Source of the DNA: Clostridiales bacterium
Lineage (GTDB): Bacteria > Bacillota > Clostridia > Lachnospirales > Lachnospiraceae
Length of the DNA stretch: 64,000 nucleotides
NCBI GenBank assembly: GCA_018365455.1
Contig: JAGZJZ010000011.1
Location: 1-64,000 of the forward strand
Direction: 5' to 3'
This document shows positions 18,338 to 27,975 of the stretch, piece by piece. The position numbers and the translations under genes are program-made. Below the pieces are notes generated by a model. It did no database searches and was not told where the DNA came from. It saw only the letters and a program-made list of their open reading frames with translations. Positions within the stretch are counted from its first letter, which is position 1. Each line of letters opens with the position of its first letter.

Positions 18338-19381
18338 TTAAATTTTAATTACACCCTTAACGATATCCGCCTTATTTTCCACACTCTGCTCCAGCGCAGC
18401 TGCGATATCATCCAGGTCAAAAATATTGGTAACGATGTCTTTGATTTTTATCTTGCCCTGTGCCACGGCATCAATTGCCATAGGATATATATTACGATAT
18501 CGGAAGACAGTCTTAAATGTCAGCTCTTTGTCTAATGCCGTACTAACGGGCAGGGTCAGCTTACCGGAAGCACTGTAGCCAACCAGAACAATGGTGGAAC
18601 CTTTTTTTGCCATCCCTATCAGCTGTGTGGTTGTAATCTCAGTTCCGGCTGTTTCAATGGATAAATCACAACCGGCGCCATTGGTTAATTCCATGATTTT
18701 AGCAACGGCATCTTCCTCTCTTCCGTTTATGATTCCATCTGCACCTAATTCCAACGCCTTTTGCAGCCTCTTTTCCATTACGTCTACTACGTACACTCTG
18801 GAAACTCCCATTGCTTTCAACGCCATCATACTGACCAGTCCAATGCAGCCCGCTCCGGTAACTACAGCAGTCTGTCCAATTCCGGCACCTCCCTGTATCG
18901 CTGCATGCATTCCTACTGCCAGCGGCTCAATCAGGGCAGCCTCCATCGTACTCATATTGTCCGGAATCGGAAAACATAGTCCGGCATCATGCGCAACATA
19001 TTCCTGAAAAACCCCATCCACAGGAGGTGTCGCAAAGAATACCACATCCTTACAGAGATTATATCTGCCGCTCTTGCAAAATTCACAGTTGCTGCAGGTC
19101 TTACCAGGCTCCAGCGCAACTCGGTCCCCAACCTTTAAATTCCTTACATTGCTTCCGGTCTCTACGACAATTCCACCTGCTTCATGCCCAAGCACAAACG
19201 GCGGTTCCACAACAAAGTTCCCGATTCTTCCTGCTTCGTAATAATGCAGATCGGAACCACAGATTCCTACATATTCTACCTTAACCAATACCTCATTTTC
19301 TGCAGGCACAGGAATCGGACGGTTTGTTAATTCTACTTTACGGATCCCTGTCATAACTGCTGTTTTCATTATACCTTCCAT
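18338..19381 (-). CDS. Zinc-dependent polyol dehydrogenase (sorbitol/xylitol type)
   Basis: A 347-residue medium-chain dehydrogenase close to L-iditol/sorbitol and xylitol dehydrogenases, which interconvert a polyol and its ketose with NAD. The catalytic zinc motif is CGSDLHYYEAGRIGNF with GHEAGG. The structural zinc Cys cluster CSNCEFCKSGRYNLC is complete. The Rossmann motif is VVTGAGCIGLVS. The ATG at 19381 has GGGGAGG seven bases upstream; an ATG four codons later is possible. Its closeness to a GH3 enzyme suggests pentose or polyol use, but they are not clearly one operon. Confidence 0.85.
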   Translation of the reverse strand: MEGIMKTAVMTGIRKVELTNRPIPVPAENEVLVKVEYVGICGSDLHYYEAGRIGNFVVEPPFVLGHEAGGIVVETGSNVRNLKVGDRVALEPGKTCSNCEFCKSGRYNLCKDVVFFATPPVDGVFQEYVAHDAGLCFPIPDNMSTMEAALIEPLAVGMHAAIQGGAGIGQTAVVTGAGCIGLVSMMALKAMGVSRVYVVDVMEKRLQKALELGADGIINGREEDAVAKIMELTNGAGCDLSIETAGTEITTTQLIGMAKKGSTIVLVGYSASGKLTLPVSTALDKELTFKTVFRYRNIYPMAIDAVAQGKIKIKDIVTNIFDLDDIAAALEQSVENKADIVKGVIKI

Positions 19382-19455
19382 CTTATATCCTCCCCGGGAC
19401 TTGTTTCGAATTCATTCTATTGATCTTGATCTGGAGACAAGCTCCCAAATCTGAA

Positions 19456-20619
19456 CTAAAAGGATTCCTCCACTTGTTTTGCTAATTGATCTACATCTTC
19501 TTTTGATACGATAAAAAATTGATTCCCATTTATTTCAGCCAGATAATAATCATCATTATAAGTTTTAAAAACTACGGTTATATCAGGTGCGTTTTCCATA
19601 TTTCTCTGGAAATCAATCTGTAATACCGGCGATTCCTCTTTTCCTTCAGATGCATTTTCACCCTCCGGCTCGCCCTTCACGATGATTCCCATCAATGCCT
19701 GATACAGCGTGGAGAATGCTTTTTCATCCACTTCTTTTTTATCAAAAGCATACTTTTTCTGCACAGCATTCACATCTATCACATGTGTGCTCTCACCCAT
19801 ATTAATTTCTACCGTATCCACCGTTTTATAGTCCACAAGACAGCAGATTTTTAATATATAATCATAGGGATTAACCATCAGAACAGGATCTGCGGCACTG
19901 GAAGAAATCTTATAAATTGTTTCAAATCCTTCAATCTGAGCATAATAATTGCCCTGTTCATCTTTTTTGCCAAACTTAATCAGACATGTAGTGTCGGGAT
20001 CGGCATCTGCAGTGTCCGCCTCTGATTTCATATCATAGTAGTCTATTGCTATACTGGCTGACGGTTCTGACAGACCTGTGTCTTCCCCCTCTTTTATCTC
20101 AATGGCGCTGCCAAATTTCCACGCCGCAAGAGCATTATATAAGTTGAACATTTCTTCTGTATCCACCATTACCAGTGATTGATAGGGTGTAATAATATCC
20201 CAATACGCAAAATTGCTTTTATAATCCTGTGGAGCATAGGTAATTTCAAATACATCCTGTCCACCCACCGCAATCGCAACACGTCTGACCTCATTAGCGG
20301 TAAACTCCGGTTTTTCTGTTCTGATCAGTTCCTTTTTCGCTGCAGGTGCTTCCGATTCCGTCGCTAGTTCTTTTGATTCCGTCACTGACACTTCCGATTC
20401 CGTCACTGATCCTTCTGATTCCGTCACTGACACTTCCGATTCCGTCACTGATCCTTCTGCTTCCATCGCTGGTGCTTTTGCAGTCACGGACTGCCCTTCA
20501 TTTTTACTGACCGCCGAAGTTTGTGATTCCTTTAATCCATTCGACCTGCCGCATCCAAATGTACTCACAACCGCCAATGTCGTTAATAATGCGATACCCA
20601 CGTAATGTCGTTTTCTCAT
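19456..20619 (-). CDS. Lipoprotein with 7-residue repeats, unknown function
   Basis: A 387-residue predicted lipoprotein: signal peptide, lipobox STFGCG (Cys 23), then a stalk of about 70 residues made of near-identical SVTESEV/SVTESEG units, then a mainly beta domain to the end. The body may be of the DUF4340 type, which occurs with gliding/ABC-type lipoproteins, but I am not sure. The stalk is coded by four exact 21-nt units (20375-20458), so its length could vary by slippage. It should sit on the outside of the membrane. No functional residues are recognisable. Confidence 0.7.
   Translation of the reverse strand: MRKRHYVGIALLTTLAVVSTFGCGRSNGLKESQTSAVSKNEGQSVTAKAPAMEAEGSVTESEVSVTESEGSVTESEVSVTESKELATESEAPAAKKELIRTEKPEFTANEVRRVAIAVGGQDVFEITYAPQDYKSNFAYWDIITPYQSLVMVDTEEMFNLYNALAAWKFGSAIEIKEGEDTGLSEPSASIAIDYYDMKSEADTADADPDTTCLIKFGKKDEQGNYYAQIEGFETIYKISSSAADPVLMVNPYDYILKICCLVDYKTVDTVEINMGESTHVIDVNAVQKKYAFDKKEVDEKAFSTLYQALMGIIVKGEPEGENASEGKEESPVLQIDFQRNMENAPDITVVFKTYNDDYYLAEINGNQFFIVSKEDVDQLAKQVEESF
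20375..20458 (+). repeat. Four 21-nt tandem repeats inside the lipoprotein gene
   Basis: The unit GATTCCGTCACTGA is followed alternately by CACTTCC or TCCTTCT, four times without gaps. In frame it encodes alternating SVTESEV and SVTESEG. Degenerate units lie on both sides. Confidence 0.9.
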
Positions 20620-20655
20620 TTTATCCCTCTTTTCTGCTCTTGGGCATGTCAGAAA

Positions 20656-22764
20656 CTACAGCCTTATCAACAATTCTACTGGAGAGCTCTGCATTAGCTG
20701 TATGCTTCTGCGGTCTGGCTGGGAAATTCCAACATATAAAGTGAACTCATTGCTGTCCAGCACTCTTCTTCCCTCATCATCTACTGCTTCCAAAGCCGAT
20801 GCCTGAACCTTCAGCTTTGTTTTTACCGTTTCTTCTGCTGCCAGTGCCACACGCCGGAATGAACACAGGCTATAATTTTTAACAGCCAGCGCAGATTTTG
20901 TATCTTTGATATATAGCTGAACGACCTCTTCTACCGCAGTGCCTCCCCGGTTTGTGAGGGTTACTTCCACTTCAAAGTCCTGCTCTTTCTTTGGCATAAT
21001 GGTAAATCCGGCCTCTTCCACTTCTACATTTCCATAAGTGAGTCCGTATCCAAATGGATACAGCGCATCTTCTTCCATATACCGGTAGGTTCTGTTCTCC
21101 ATACTGTAATCTTCGAATCCCGGCATATGTTCCAGATCCCGATAGAACGTTACCGGAAGTTTCCCGGATGGGGATATTTTTCCGAATAACAGGTCGGCAA
21201 TTGCTTCTCCTCCGCCTGCACCAGGATACCATGCCTGCAGAATTGCATCTGCATGTTCATCCGCATAACTTAAATCAATTGCACTTCCAGCCATCAGCAC
21301 CACAATTGTTGGTTTGCCGATTTCCAGAACTTTTTCGATCAATTCCATCTGCACATCCGGAAGCTTCAGATCCACCTTATCCCCGGAACCCACATGATTC
21401 CCCTGATCCATCTCTTCCCCTTCCAGCGTTTCATCCAGACCGACTGCCAATATTACCACATCACTGTGTTCGGCAACAATCTGAGCCTCTGATATTCGAT
21501 CCTGATCCCATGCAAGACCTTCCACTTTATGGTTCCAGAGGCCGCTGCCTTCGGAATACAGAACGCGGATATCATCACCTGCTTCATCCTGAATGCCTTC
21601 TAATACCGTAATGTACCTGGACGCTGTACCATGATAATTTCCAATCAGTGCCACCCGGCTGTCAGCATTTGGTCCAATTACGCCAATTGTATTTATCTCG
21701 CTCTTCTTAAGGGGCAGCACGCCGTTATTCTTTAATAAAACAGCGCTTTTTCTGGCTGCATCTCTGGCAAGCTGTATATGTTCTTTACATTCCACAACTT
21801 CATATGGAATATCGTCATATTCACTTCCATCAAATAATCCCAGGAGAAATCTGGTTGTAAACAAACGCTCTGCAGCCTGTGTTATATCTTCTTCTGTCAC
21901 CAGACCTGCCTGATAAGCCTTTAAAATATGCAGGTATGTATTTCCGCAATTCACATCGCATCCTGCTTTCAGTGCCATTGCTGCTGATTCTTTTGCGTCC
22001 TGAGTAATTCTGTGATTTTCATGAAAATCCTTTATTGCCCAGCAATCGGATACGAAATGTCCCTGGAATCCCCACTGGTCTCTTAAGATATCACGTATTA
22101 AAGTGTTGCTTCCGCAGCAGGGTTCTCCATTTGTCCGGTTATAAGCTCCCATCACAGACTCTACCTCTGCGTCTTTCACAAGTGCTTCAAATGCAGGAAG
22201 ATAAGTTTCTCCCATATCCTTTTTACTCGCCACTGCATTAAATTCATGGCGCAATGCTTCCGGTCCGCTGTGTACAGCATAGTGTTTTGCACAGGCTGCT
22301 GTTTTCATTACCTCTTTGTCACCCTGCAGCCCTTCTACAAACGCAACGCCCAGGCGGCTGGTCAGGTATGGATCTTCTCCATAGGTTTCATGTCCCCTTC
22401 CCCATCTGGGATCCCTAAAAATATTCACATTGGGAGACCAGAAAGTAAGACCTTTATATATATCCCGATCCCCTTTCCGGGAATATGCATTGTATTTCGC
22501 ACGTCCCTCTGTAGCAATGGTATCCGCAATTTTCTTCATCATCTCATCGTCAAACATGGCTGCCATGCCGATTGCCTGAGGAAAACTGGTTGCTGTTCCT
22601 GCTCTGGCAACACCGTGCAGTGCTTCATTCCACCAGTTATACGCCGGAACGCCTAATCTGTTAATTGGCGGCGCATCGTATTTTAACTGTGAGGCTTTTT
22701 CTTCCAGTGTCATCTGTGCTACCAGTTCTTTTGCTTTTTTTCTTGCTTCTTCTCTGTTTCTCAT
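20656..22764 (-). CDS. GH3 beta-xylosidase/beta-glucosidase
   Basis: A 702-residue glycoside hydrolase family 3 protein. The N-terminal barrel (about 15-300) carries the nucleophile Asp 240 in HFVSDCWAI and the substrate-binding KHYAVHSGPE. The alpha/beta sandwich domain follows (about 340-560, with VILAVGLDETLEGE). A fibronectin-III-like domain ends the protein. NWWNEALHGVARAG and the overall pattern favour beta-xylosidase or a related exo-enzyme. There is no signal peptide, so it works on imported oligosaccharides. GGAGG precedes the start codon. Confidence 0.9.
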   Translation of the reverse strand: MRNREEARKKAKELVAQMTLEEKASQLKYDAPPINRLGVPAYNWWNEALHGVARAGTATSFPQAIGMAAMFDDEMMKKIADTIATEGRAKYNAYSRKGDRDIYKGLTFWSPNVNIFRDPRWGRGHETYGEDPYLTSRLGVAFVEGLQGDKEVMKTAACAKHYAVHSGPEALRHEFNAVASKKDMGETYLPAFEALVKDAEVESVMGAYNRTNGEPCCGSNTLIRDILRDQWGFQGHFVSDCWAIKDFHENHRITQDAKESAAMALKAGCDVNCGNTYLHILKAYQAGLVTEEDITQAAERLFTTRFLLGLFDGSEYDDIPYEVVECKEHIQLARDAARKSAVLLKNNGVLPLKKSEINTIGVIGPNADSRVALIGNYHGTASRYITVLEGIQDEAGDDIRVLYSEGSGLWNHKVEGLAWDQDRISEAQIVAEHSDVVILAVGLDETLEGEEMDQGNHVGSGDKVDLKLPDVQMELIEKVLEIGKPTIVVLMAGSAIDLSYADEHADAILQAWYPGAGGGEAIADLLFGKISPSGKLPVTFYRDLEHMPGFEDYSMENRTYRYMEEDALYPFGYGLTYGNVEVEEAGFTIMPKKEQDFEVEVTLTNRGGTAVEEVVQLYIKDTKSALAVKNYSLCSFRRVALAAEETVKTKLKVQASALEAVDDEGRRVLDSNEFTLYVGISQPDRRSIQLMQSSPVELLIRL

Positions 22765-22782
22765 AAATATCCTCCAACATTA

Positions 22783-22975
22783 TCACATATTTTCTGCTTC
22801 AACAATCTGAATTCCCACGCATAGAAGATCCGCTGCCGCCGATGATTTCCCAATATAAGCAACATAATCAGCAGCCTCCACGATCCATGTTCTTTCTTCT
22901 GTATTATAATATGCCAGCTCTTTTGCTGCAATCAGAATAGAGACTCGTTTTGTTTCCCGGGGTGCGTCAGCAGCT
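22783..22975 (-). pseudogene. Remnant of a second GH3 C-terminal domain
   Basis: In the 380-bp gap upstream of the GH3 gene, one minus-strand frame encodes APRETKRVSILIAAKEL and AYYNTEERTWIVEAADY before a TGA at 22783. This is the pattern of the fibronectin-III-like end of GH3 enzymes (PGETKxV...L..EDLAYYD...WVVEPG). The frame breaks upstream with a stop, and a neighbouring frame carries a short continuation, so a frameshift is likely. The rest of the gene is gone. Confidence 0.6.
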
Positions 22976-23143
22976 GGTCAATATGATCAATTTGAATATA
23001 TTCTCCCATACAGTTCTCCCTCTGCGTCTTCACGCTCATAAGATTTTAAGTTAGTAACACTATAACACAGGGGAAAATTGAAAAACATTAAATAAAATGA
23101 CTATTATCTATAAAATATTATCCTGTTTCATTATTTCCTCCTC

Positions 23144-24136
23144 CTATGTAGTAGAATTATCGTGGGATTCATATGCTTCTAATGCTGCTGCCGCTTCACT
23201 GTCTGTCATGTGATACTTGTCTTTGATTTTTGCTTTTATCTCACCCGGGGATAAATAAAATTCCTGACAGATTGCAATCATAATCCTCACGGCTTCCTCT
23301 TTCGTTTTTTGAACTCCAATTTCCATGCCTTTACGCTGTCCAAGCTCCATTCCCTCAGCAAAACTATCTCTTTTTTCATTCTCTATGTGCCAGTCTTCAT
23401 CGTATTCCGTTAAAATCATTTGCTTCACCTCTCCCTGATTCTTTCTCAGTATGTCCGCCAGAATTCCCTCTGCAATGCACTCAGCAACTGCTCTGTCCGC
23501 TGCATCTTCCAATGACATTTCCGTCAGGTATGCTCGCATTTTCGATACAAAACAGGCATACTCCATTAATTTTCTGCACTTTTCCATCAGCTCCCTGTTG
23601 TGGCCCAGATTAATGTTCAGCATCACTACTTTACATTCCAGACTTGCCTGTGCCTTTTTCTGATGGTTGAAAAAGGCATCCGATAAATATAATTCCCTTC
23701 TGTCAGGTTCTTCCTGCATACCATTATAAAATACGATATATTGTGGAAGCGGAATCTTAACCAGTGTACTTTTGTAAATGTCCTGCCCGTTCTCCGCCAG
23801 AAACCCCTGAAGCAGTTCTGCAAAGTAAAACAGTCCTCTCAGTGGCATATTCGGATTAAAAGTAGCCTGATGTTCATAGAGATTCAGCATATTACCAATC
23901 AAAAAAGATACATCATTTTTCATCCTCATATATACCACATCATCCAGTGTATTAATCTGAAGCCCCGTTTCATCCTGATAATCGGTGTGATTAATTGCAT
24001 TATACAATTGCAGCAAATCCTTTTTTTCCCGAAATACTAACCGGAACAGACGATCCTTATACTTTCTGTTGATCCGGTATTTCCCCCATAAATGCTGCTT
24101 TTTGTGGGGCCTATCCTTATTTTTTAAGTCCCTCAT
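23144..24136 (-). CDS. Rpn-family PD-(D/E)XK nuclease / transposase-like protein
   Basis: A 330-residue protein of the Rpn / PDDEXK nuclease transposase family, common in gut Firmicutes in many divergent copies. Seen are the N-terminal DRLFRLVFREKKDLLQLYNA, the nuclease core NDVSFLIGNMLNLYEHQ (Asp ... Glu-x-Gln) and FYFAELLQGF. The C-terminal third holds charged helices with GMELGQRKGMEIGVQ repeats, usual for the family. E. coli Rpn proteins are DNA endonucleases that raise RecA-independent recombination; some members have anti-phage roles. A good promoter lies 240 bp upstream. Confidence 0.8.
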   Translation of the reverse strand: MRDLKNKDRPHKKQHLWGKYRINRKYKDRLFRLVFREKKDLLQLYNAINHTDYQDETGLQINTLDDVVYMRMKNDVSFLIGNMLNLYEHQATFNPNMPLRGLFYFAELLQGFLAENGQDIYKSTLVKIPLPQYIVFYNGMQEEPDRRELYLSDAFFNHQKKAQASLECKVVMLNINLGHNRELMEKCRKLMEYACFVSKMRAYLTEMSLEDAADRAVAECIAEGILADILRKNQGEVKQMILTEYDEDWHIENEKRDSFAEGMELGQRKGMEIGVQKTKEEAVRIMIAICQEFYLSPGEIKAKIKDKYHMTDSEAAAALEAYESHDNSTT

Positions 24137-24378
24137 TCTACTGCCTCCATATCTTTATATATTTTCCGGCAGAAAACAGGCACCTCAAAACACTGCACTC
24201 TAACTTCAATCATGATGTAACACCCCGCTTACAAATAGCTGTTTTTAAATATTAATGCAAATACCTGGAGTGTGTTAATTAGGATAATGGAATATTGTAC
24301 GGAACCGTACTGTTAAGAATCCCTGGAATTTATATCAGAATCTTAGAAATGGTGCGGCTTTCTGCCGCTGGTAAGTTT

Positions 24379-24407
24379 ATTATAGCAAAGGGATGGTTTA
24401 TACGCAA
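24379..24407 (-). promoter_or_regulatory. Probable promoter of the Rpn-family gene
   Basis: On the minus strand TTGCGT (24407-24402), a 17-bp spacer and TATAAT (24384-24379) point to a transcript with a leader of about 230 nt before the nuclease start. The leader contains small palindromes (GTACGGAACCGTAC, and GCGGC/GCCGC with a 5-nt loop) but no recognisable riboswitch. Confidence 0.5.
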
Positions 24408-24429
24408 GCAGTTTTTCAGGAATTTCTTC

Positions 24430-24461
24430 AGAGAATGGAACCCCCATTCCATTCTCTTTTT
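24430..24461 (+). terminator. Stem-loop with T run
   Basis: AGAGAATGGAA pairs with TTCCATTCTCT over a 6-nt loop, followed by TTTT on the plus strand. It lies right after the YesN gene, which reads on the minus strand, so its orientation does not fit a simple terminator for that gene. Confidence 0.45.
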
Positions 24462-24467
24462 ATGTTC

Positions 24468-26027
24468 TTATACCCGCACATTCTCCCTATACTTCGTAGG
24501 CGAAACCCCTGCATGTTTTTTAAATGCCAGCGAAAAGTAATTCGTATCCCGGTATCCTACCAGCATGGCAATCTTTCCAGTCTTCATATTTGAAGTTTCC
24601 AGTAAGAATTTTGCCTTTTCTATCCTTTTTCGCACAATATACTCGTTGCACCCCTCCCCGCAGACCTTTTTAAACAGCCGCGAAAAATAATTGGGCGTAA
24701 TATAGAGGTCAGCTGCTATATTTGCCACAGACAGCTCTTCCCCCAGATACTGATCTATATATTTCTTCGCCTTTGATACAATCTCATGGATGTTTAACTC
24801 CTCCCTGCTGAACAACTGCACGATATAACTCCGGGTAATCTCGCAGGCTTCCTCCCGCTGGGCATGGAGCAGGGACTGAAGAAGCGCATTAATTTTACTG
24901 TCTGTTGCTTCCCCCGAATCGCTGATATAGGAAAAATACAGTACCGATGCTATTTCAAAGCAGCATCTGCGGACATAGGCACTGGATAAGTTATATGACT
25001 CTGTCGCCTTACAAAAGGTCTGAAATGCTTTCAAAACATAATCAGAGTTTCCTACATTAGCCGTCATGACATTTTTTAACTCCATATAAATCTGCTGGAA
25101 CATGGAAACTCTGCTCTGGGCATTATAGGACTGGATAATCTCGTGGATATTTTCTTTTTCATGCTCCAGCAGATATTTGGCATCGTTATAGGAGACATAG
25201 AGATTTTTAAATCCTTCCACACTGCTTCCAATCACCGCCTTTGGCATACTGTTGAATTCATCTTTTAAAATATGATTCAGCTGTTCTACCCGTTCCACTG
25301 TCTCATCTGCCTGTTCCCCGGAAAAATACGCCAGAATTATTTTCCCATCATCATCCATGAAGGTAATTCCTTCTTCCCTTGCATCCACCATGCCAATGCA
25401 GATATTTTTAATGGACATGGCACGGAAATTTTCTGATATATCCCGATTATCTGCGTACAGGGTGGGCACCAGTATCACAACCTGTAATTTCTGATTCTCT
25501 GCATAGCGGTTCTCCAGCAGAAGATTCTGGAATCCGTTCCAGTCTGTCAAACGGTTATGTACCAGGTCCCGCATATACTCCTCAAGCTGCATCTGGGCTG
25601 ATGCCCCCTGGGTACGCTGCATACGGCTGGCAAGCTTCTTCTCCTGATTCTTCTGATCCAGATATTCCACCTGGTCTTTCATCAGCTGAGTCAGAAGATC
25701 CTCATCTATGGGCTTTAATAAAAAGTCCACGACCTGCATCCTCAGGCATTCACGGGCATAATCAAAGCTGTCATAGCCGGTGAGCACCACAATACGCATA
25801 TCGTTCTTTATAGCTTTTACCTGTTCAATCAGCTGCAAACCGGTCATCTCCGTCATCTGAATATCTGTGATCATCACATCTGGCATATGCTCTTCTATCA
25901 TCTTCAATGCCTCATTTCCCGAAGCGGCAGCGAATACCTCCTGGAACCCGATAGCATTCCAGGGAATTATATTTTTAATTCCCATCCGAATAATTTTTTC
26001 ATCATCCACAATCAACACTTTATACAT
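24468..26027 (-). CDS. YesN-type response regulator (AraC output)
   Basis: A 519-residue response regulator. The receiver domain (1-120) has the acidic pocket Asp 8/Asp 9, phosphorylation site Asp 55 in MITDIQM and Lys in FLLKPIDE. A long helical middle follows, then a C-terminal AraC-type double helix-turn-helix (about 415-519: ELSVANIAADLYITPNYFS and KIAMLVGYRDTNYFSLAFK). It should activate the transport genes when phosphorylated by the adjoining sensor. Its ATG starts immediately after the sensor's stop codon. Confidence 0.93.
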   Translation of the reverse strand: MYKVLIVDDEKIIRMGIKNIIPWNAIGFQEVFAAASGNEALKMIEEHMPDVMITDIQMTEMTGLQLIEQVKAIKNDMRIVVLTGYDSFDYARECLRMQVVDFLLKPIDEDLLTQLMKDQVEYLDQKNQEKKLASRMQRTQGASAQMQLEEYMRDLVHNRLTDWNGFQNLLLENRYAENQKLQVVILVPTLYADNRDISENFRAMSIKNICIGMVDAREEGITFMDDDGKIILAYFSGEQADETVERVEQLNHILKDEFNSMPKAVIGSSVEGFKNLYVSYNDAKYLLEHEKENIHEIIQSYNAQSRVSMFQQIYMELKNVMTANVGNSDYVLKAFQTFCKATESYNLSSAYVRRCCFEIASVLYFSYISDSGEATDSKINALLQSLLHAQREEACEITRSYIVQLFSREELNIHEIVSKAKKYIDQYLGEELSVANIAADLYITPNYFSRLFKKVCGEGCNEYIVRKRIEKAKFLLETSNMKTGKIAMLVGYRDTNYFSLAFKKHAGVSPTKYRENVRV

Positions 26028-27860
26028 TCAAAGTACCCCCTTGTACTGTATTTCCTGCTCCAGAGGCAGGCGTATCCGCACTGTGACGCCTCCCTGCTCA
26101 TTACAGCTGTAGCGCAGCCCGTATCCTTCCCCATACAGAATTTCAATCCGTTTATTCACATTTCTCACCCCATATCCAAAGGATTCATCATACTGAGAGA
26201 TAGAAGCATTCATTTCATCAATCTGTTCCTCTGTCATTCCGGTTCCGCTGTCAGCCAGAATAATTATGATATCCTCCCCTTCCTGCTGCGCCCGGATAGT
26301 GACCTTTCCTTTTTTACCTTCCTTTATCTTCAGTCCATGATATATAGAGTTTTCAATTAACGGCTGGAGGGTCATTTTGGGGATCTTTACCTTAAAATAC
26401 AATTCCTCTACTGCAATATCGCTTTGGATGATATGGTCATAGCGGATATTCTGGATGGTCAGATAACTTTTGATATGTTCCAGTTCCTGGGAAAGCTGGA
26501 TAATGTCCTTTCCTTTACTCAGACAGATCCGGTAATAACTTGCCAGGGCTTTTACCATGGTTGAACTTTCCAGATCTCCATTGGCAAGGGTCTGCCAGTG
26601 GATACAATCCAGCGTATTATACAGAAAATGCGGCTGTATCTGGGATTGCAATGCATTAAAACGAATCTGTTCCATCTGATGCTGCTCTACCTTTACCTGC
26701 TCCATAAGCTCCACAATGCGGTCCATCATCTCATTAAATCCATGGGATAATTTCTGGAAATCCTCTCCCATTTTTTCTTCTTTAATGCGGGTGTCAAATT
26801 TCCCCTCCGATACGCTGTCCATCTTGCTGATCACTTTATCCAGGGGCTGATATGCCTTGTGGACGATCCGGCTGCTCTGAACCAAAACGATTACTACTAA
26901 AAACAGTATCACTACGGAGAGCATCGCCATTGTCATGATGCTGTCCTTATACAATTCAAATTCCGGAATCACCATTACCATATAAAAATCCCAAATACCC
27001 AGTCTCTTATAGAGGTATAGTTTCCCCGACTCTTTAAAATTTCCCTCCGTGCCTGTAAGAAGATTCTTATAATCCACCTCATCCATGACGGAATTCGGTT
27101 CGGATGAAGTCACAACATTTCCTTCCAGCCCCACCAGGCAGGTGATAGAATCAATTTTCCGGTTCGCTTTACTGCCGATCTGAATCAGGGTTGTTTCATT
27201 AATATTCATGCACAAAAGCCCCAGCTTTTTTCCTACATAACTGGTATCATAGATGGGCTGATAGATATTGAGGGTATACTTGCTGCCCCTGAAGTAAGCA
27301 TTGTTATAGGTATACTGCATTTCTCCATAACCCGCAAAGCTGCTGTTGTCGTAATCCTCCTGGTAGGTTTCCAAAAAACCCGTGACGGCCAATCCATTGT
27401 CCCCTTTATACAGATAGCTGCCATTACCCGATACCACCCCCAGAAAATTAAGATTCGACTGCAGGTTCTTCACGTTAGCCAGTGTATTGGTAGCCTTGTT
27501 CGTATTTTCAACCTGGGCCAGGGCAGCCTGGGCTTTTTCCTCGCCGCTTGTTGCACTGCTTTTATCTTTATTACTTCCCGGGGCATTATTTGATTTTAAA
27601 TATGCCTGAATATTTTTATCCATGACAATTGACCAGGCGATTGCCTTATAATTGTTCAAGCCATTCTGATAATTCTCCGCCAGGGTATTAATCTGTTCCA
27701 TAGCAAGTGCCATCGTCTTTTCACGGACGGATTTTACAGAAGATATTGTAGAAATGATCAAAATGCACATCGTACTGACGACAACCGCCATAGACAGGAA
27801 AAACTTCATCTTTTTGTCAAAATTCATGCGTTCAAAATATATTCTCAAATTTTTAAACAT
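26028..27860 (-). CDS. YesM-type sensor histidine kinase
   Basis: A 610-residue membrane sensor. Two membrane helices (about 20-42 and 305-330) enclose an extracellular dCache-like sensing domain of roughly 260 residues. HAMP follows, then the His_kinase domain with phospho-acceptor His near residue 411 in QIQPHFLYNTLD, then the ATPase domain with ADSGTGM. It should sense a sugar or its binding protein and phosphorylate the YesN-type regulator coded right behind it. The upstream ABC transporter genes are the expected target. Confidence 0.93.
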   Translation of the reverse strand: MFKNLRIYFERMNFDKKMKFFLSMAVVVSTMCILIISTISSVKSVREKTMALAMEQINTLAENYQNGLNNYKAIAWSIVMDKNIQAYLKSNNAPGSNKDKSSATSGEEKAQAALAQVENTNKATNTLANVKNLQSNLNFLGVVSGNGSYLYKGDNGLAVTGFLETYQEDYDNSSFAGYGEMQYTYNNAYFRGSKYTLNIYQPIYDTSYVGKKLGLLCMNINETTLIQIGSKANRKIDSITCLVGLEGNVVTSSEPNSVMDEVDYKNLLTGTEGNFKESGKLYLYKRLGIWDFYMVMVIPEFELYKDSIMTMAMLSVVILFLVVIVLVQSSRIVHKAYQPLDKVISKMDSVSEGKFDTRIKEEKMGEDFQKLSHGFNEMMDRIVELMEQVKVEQHQMEQIRFNALQSQIQPHFLYNTLDCIHWQTLANGDLESSTMVKALASYYRICLSKGKDIIQLSQELEHIKSYLTIQNIRYDHIIQSDIAVEELYFKVKIPKMTLQPLIENSIYHGLKIKEGKKGKVTIRAQQEGEDIIIILADSGTGMTEEQIDEMNASISQYDESFGYGVRNVNKRIEILYGEGYGLRYSCNEQGGVTVRIRLPLEQEIQYKGVL

Positions 27861-27904
27861 CGCACCACCTGCTTATTCTTTTAAAGTACACAAACGATTC
27901 CACC

Positions 27905-27945
27905 CAGGGCATGTTTGAAAATTGTTTTCCAACACGCTCCAGAGG
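27905..27945 (+). repeat. Partial copy of dispersed repeat A
   Basis: GGGCATGTTTGAAAATTGTTTTCC followed by AACACGCTCCAGAG carries both kinds of end sequence seen in the repeat A elements, joined without the middle. It lies between the permease and sensor genes. Confidence 0.4.
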
Positions 27946-27975
27946 TGAAATCGTCTTATGAGTTTTATGAAATTA

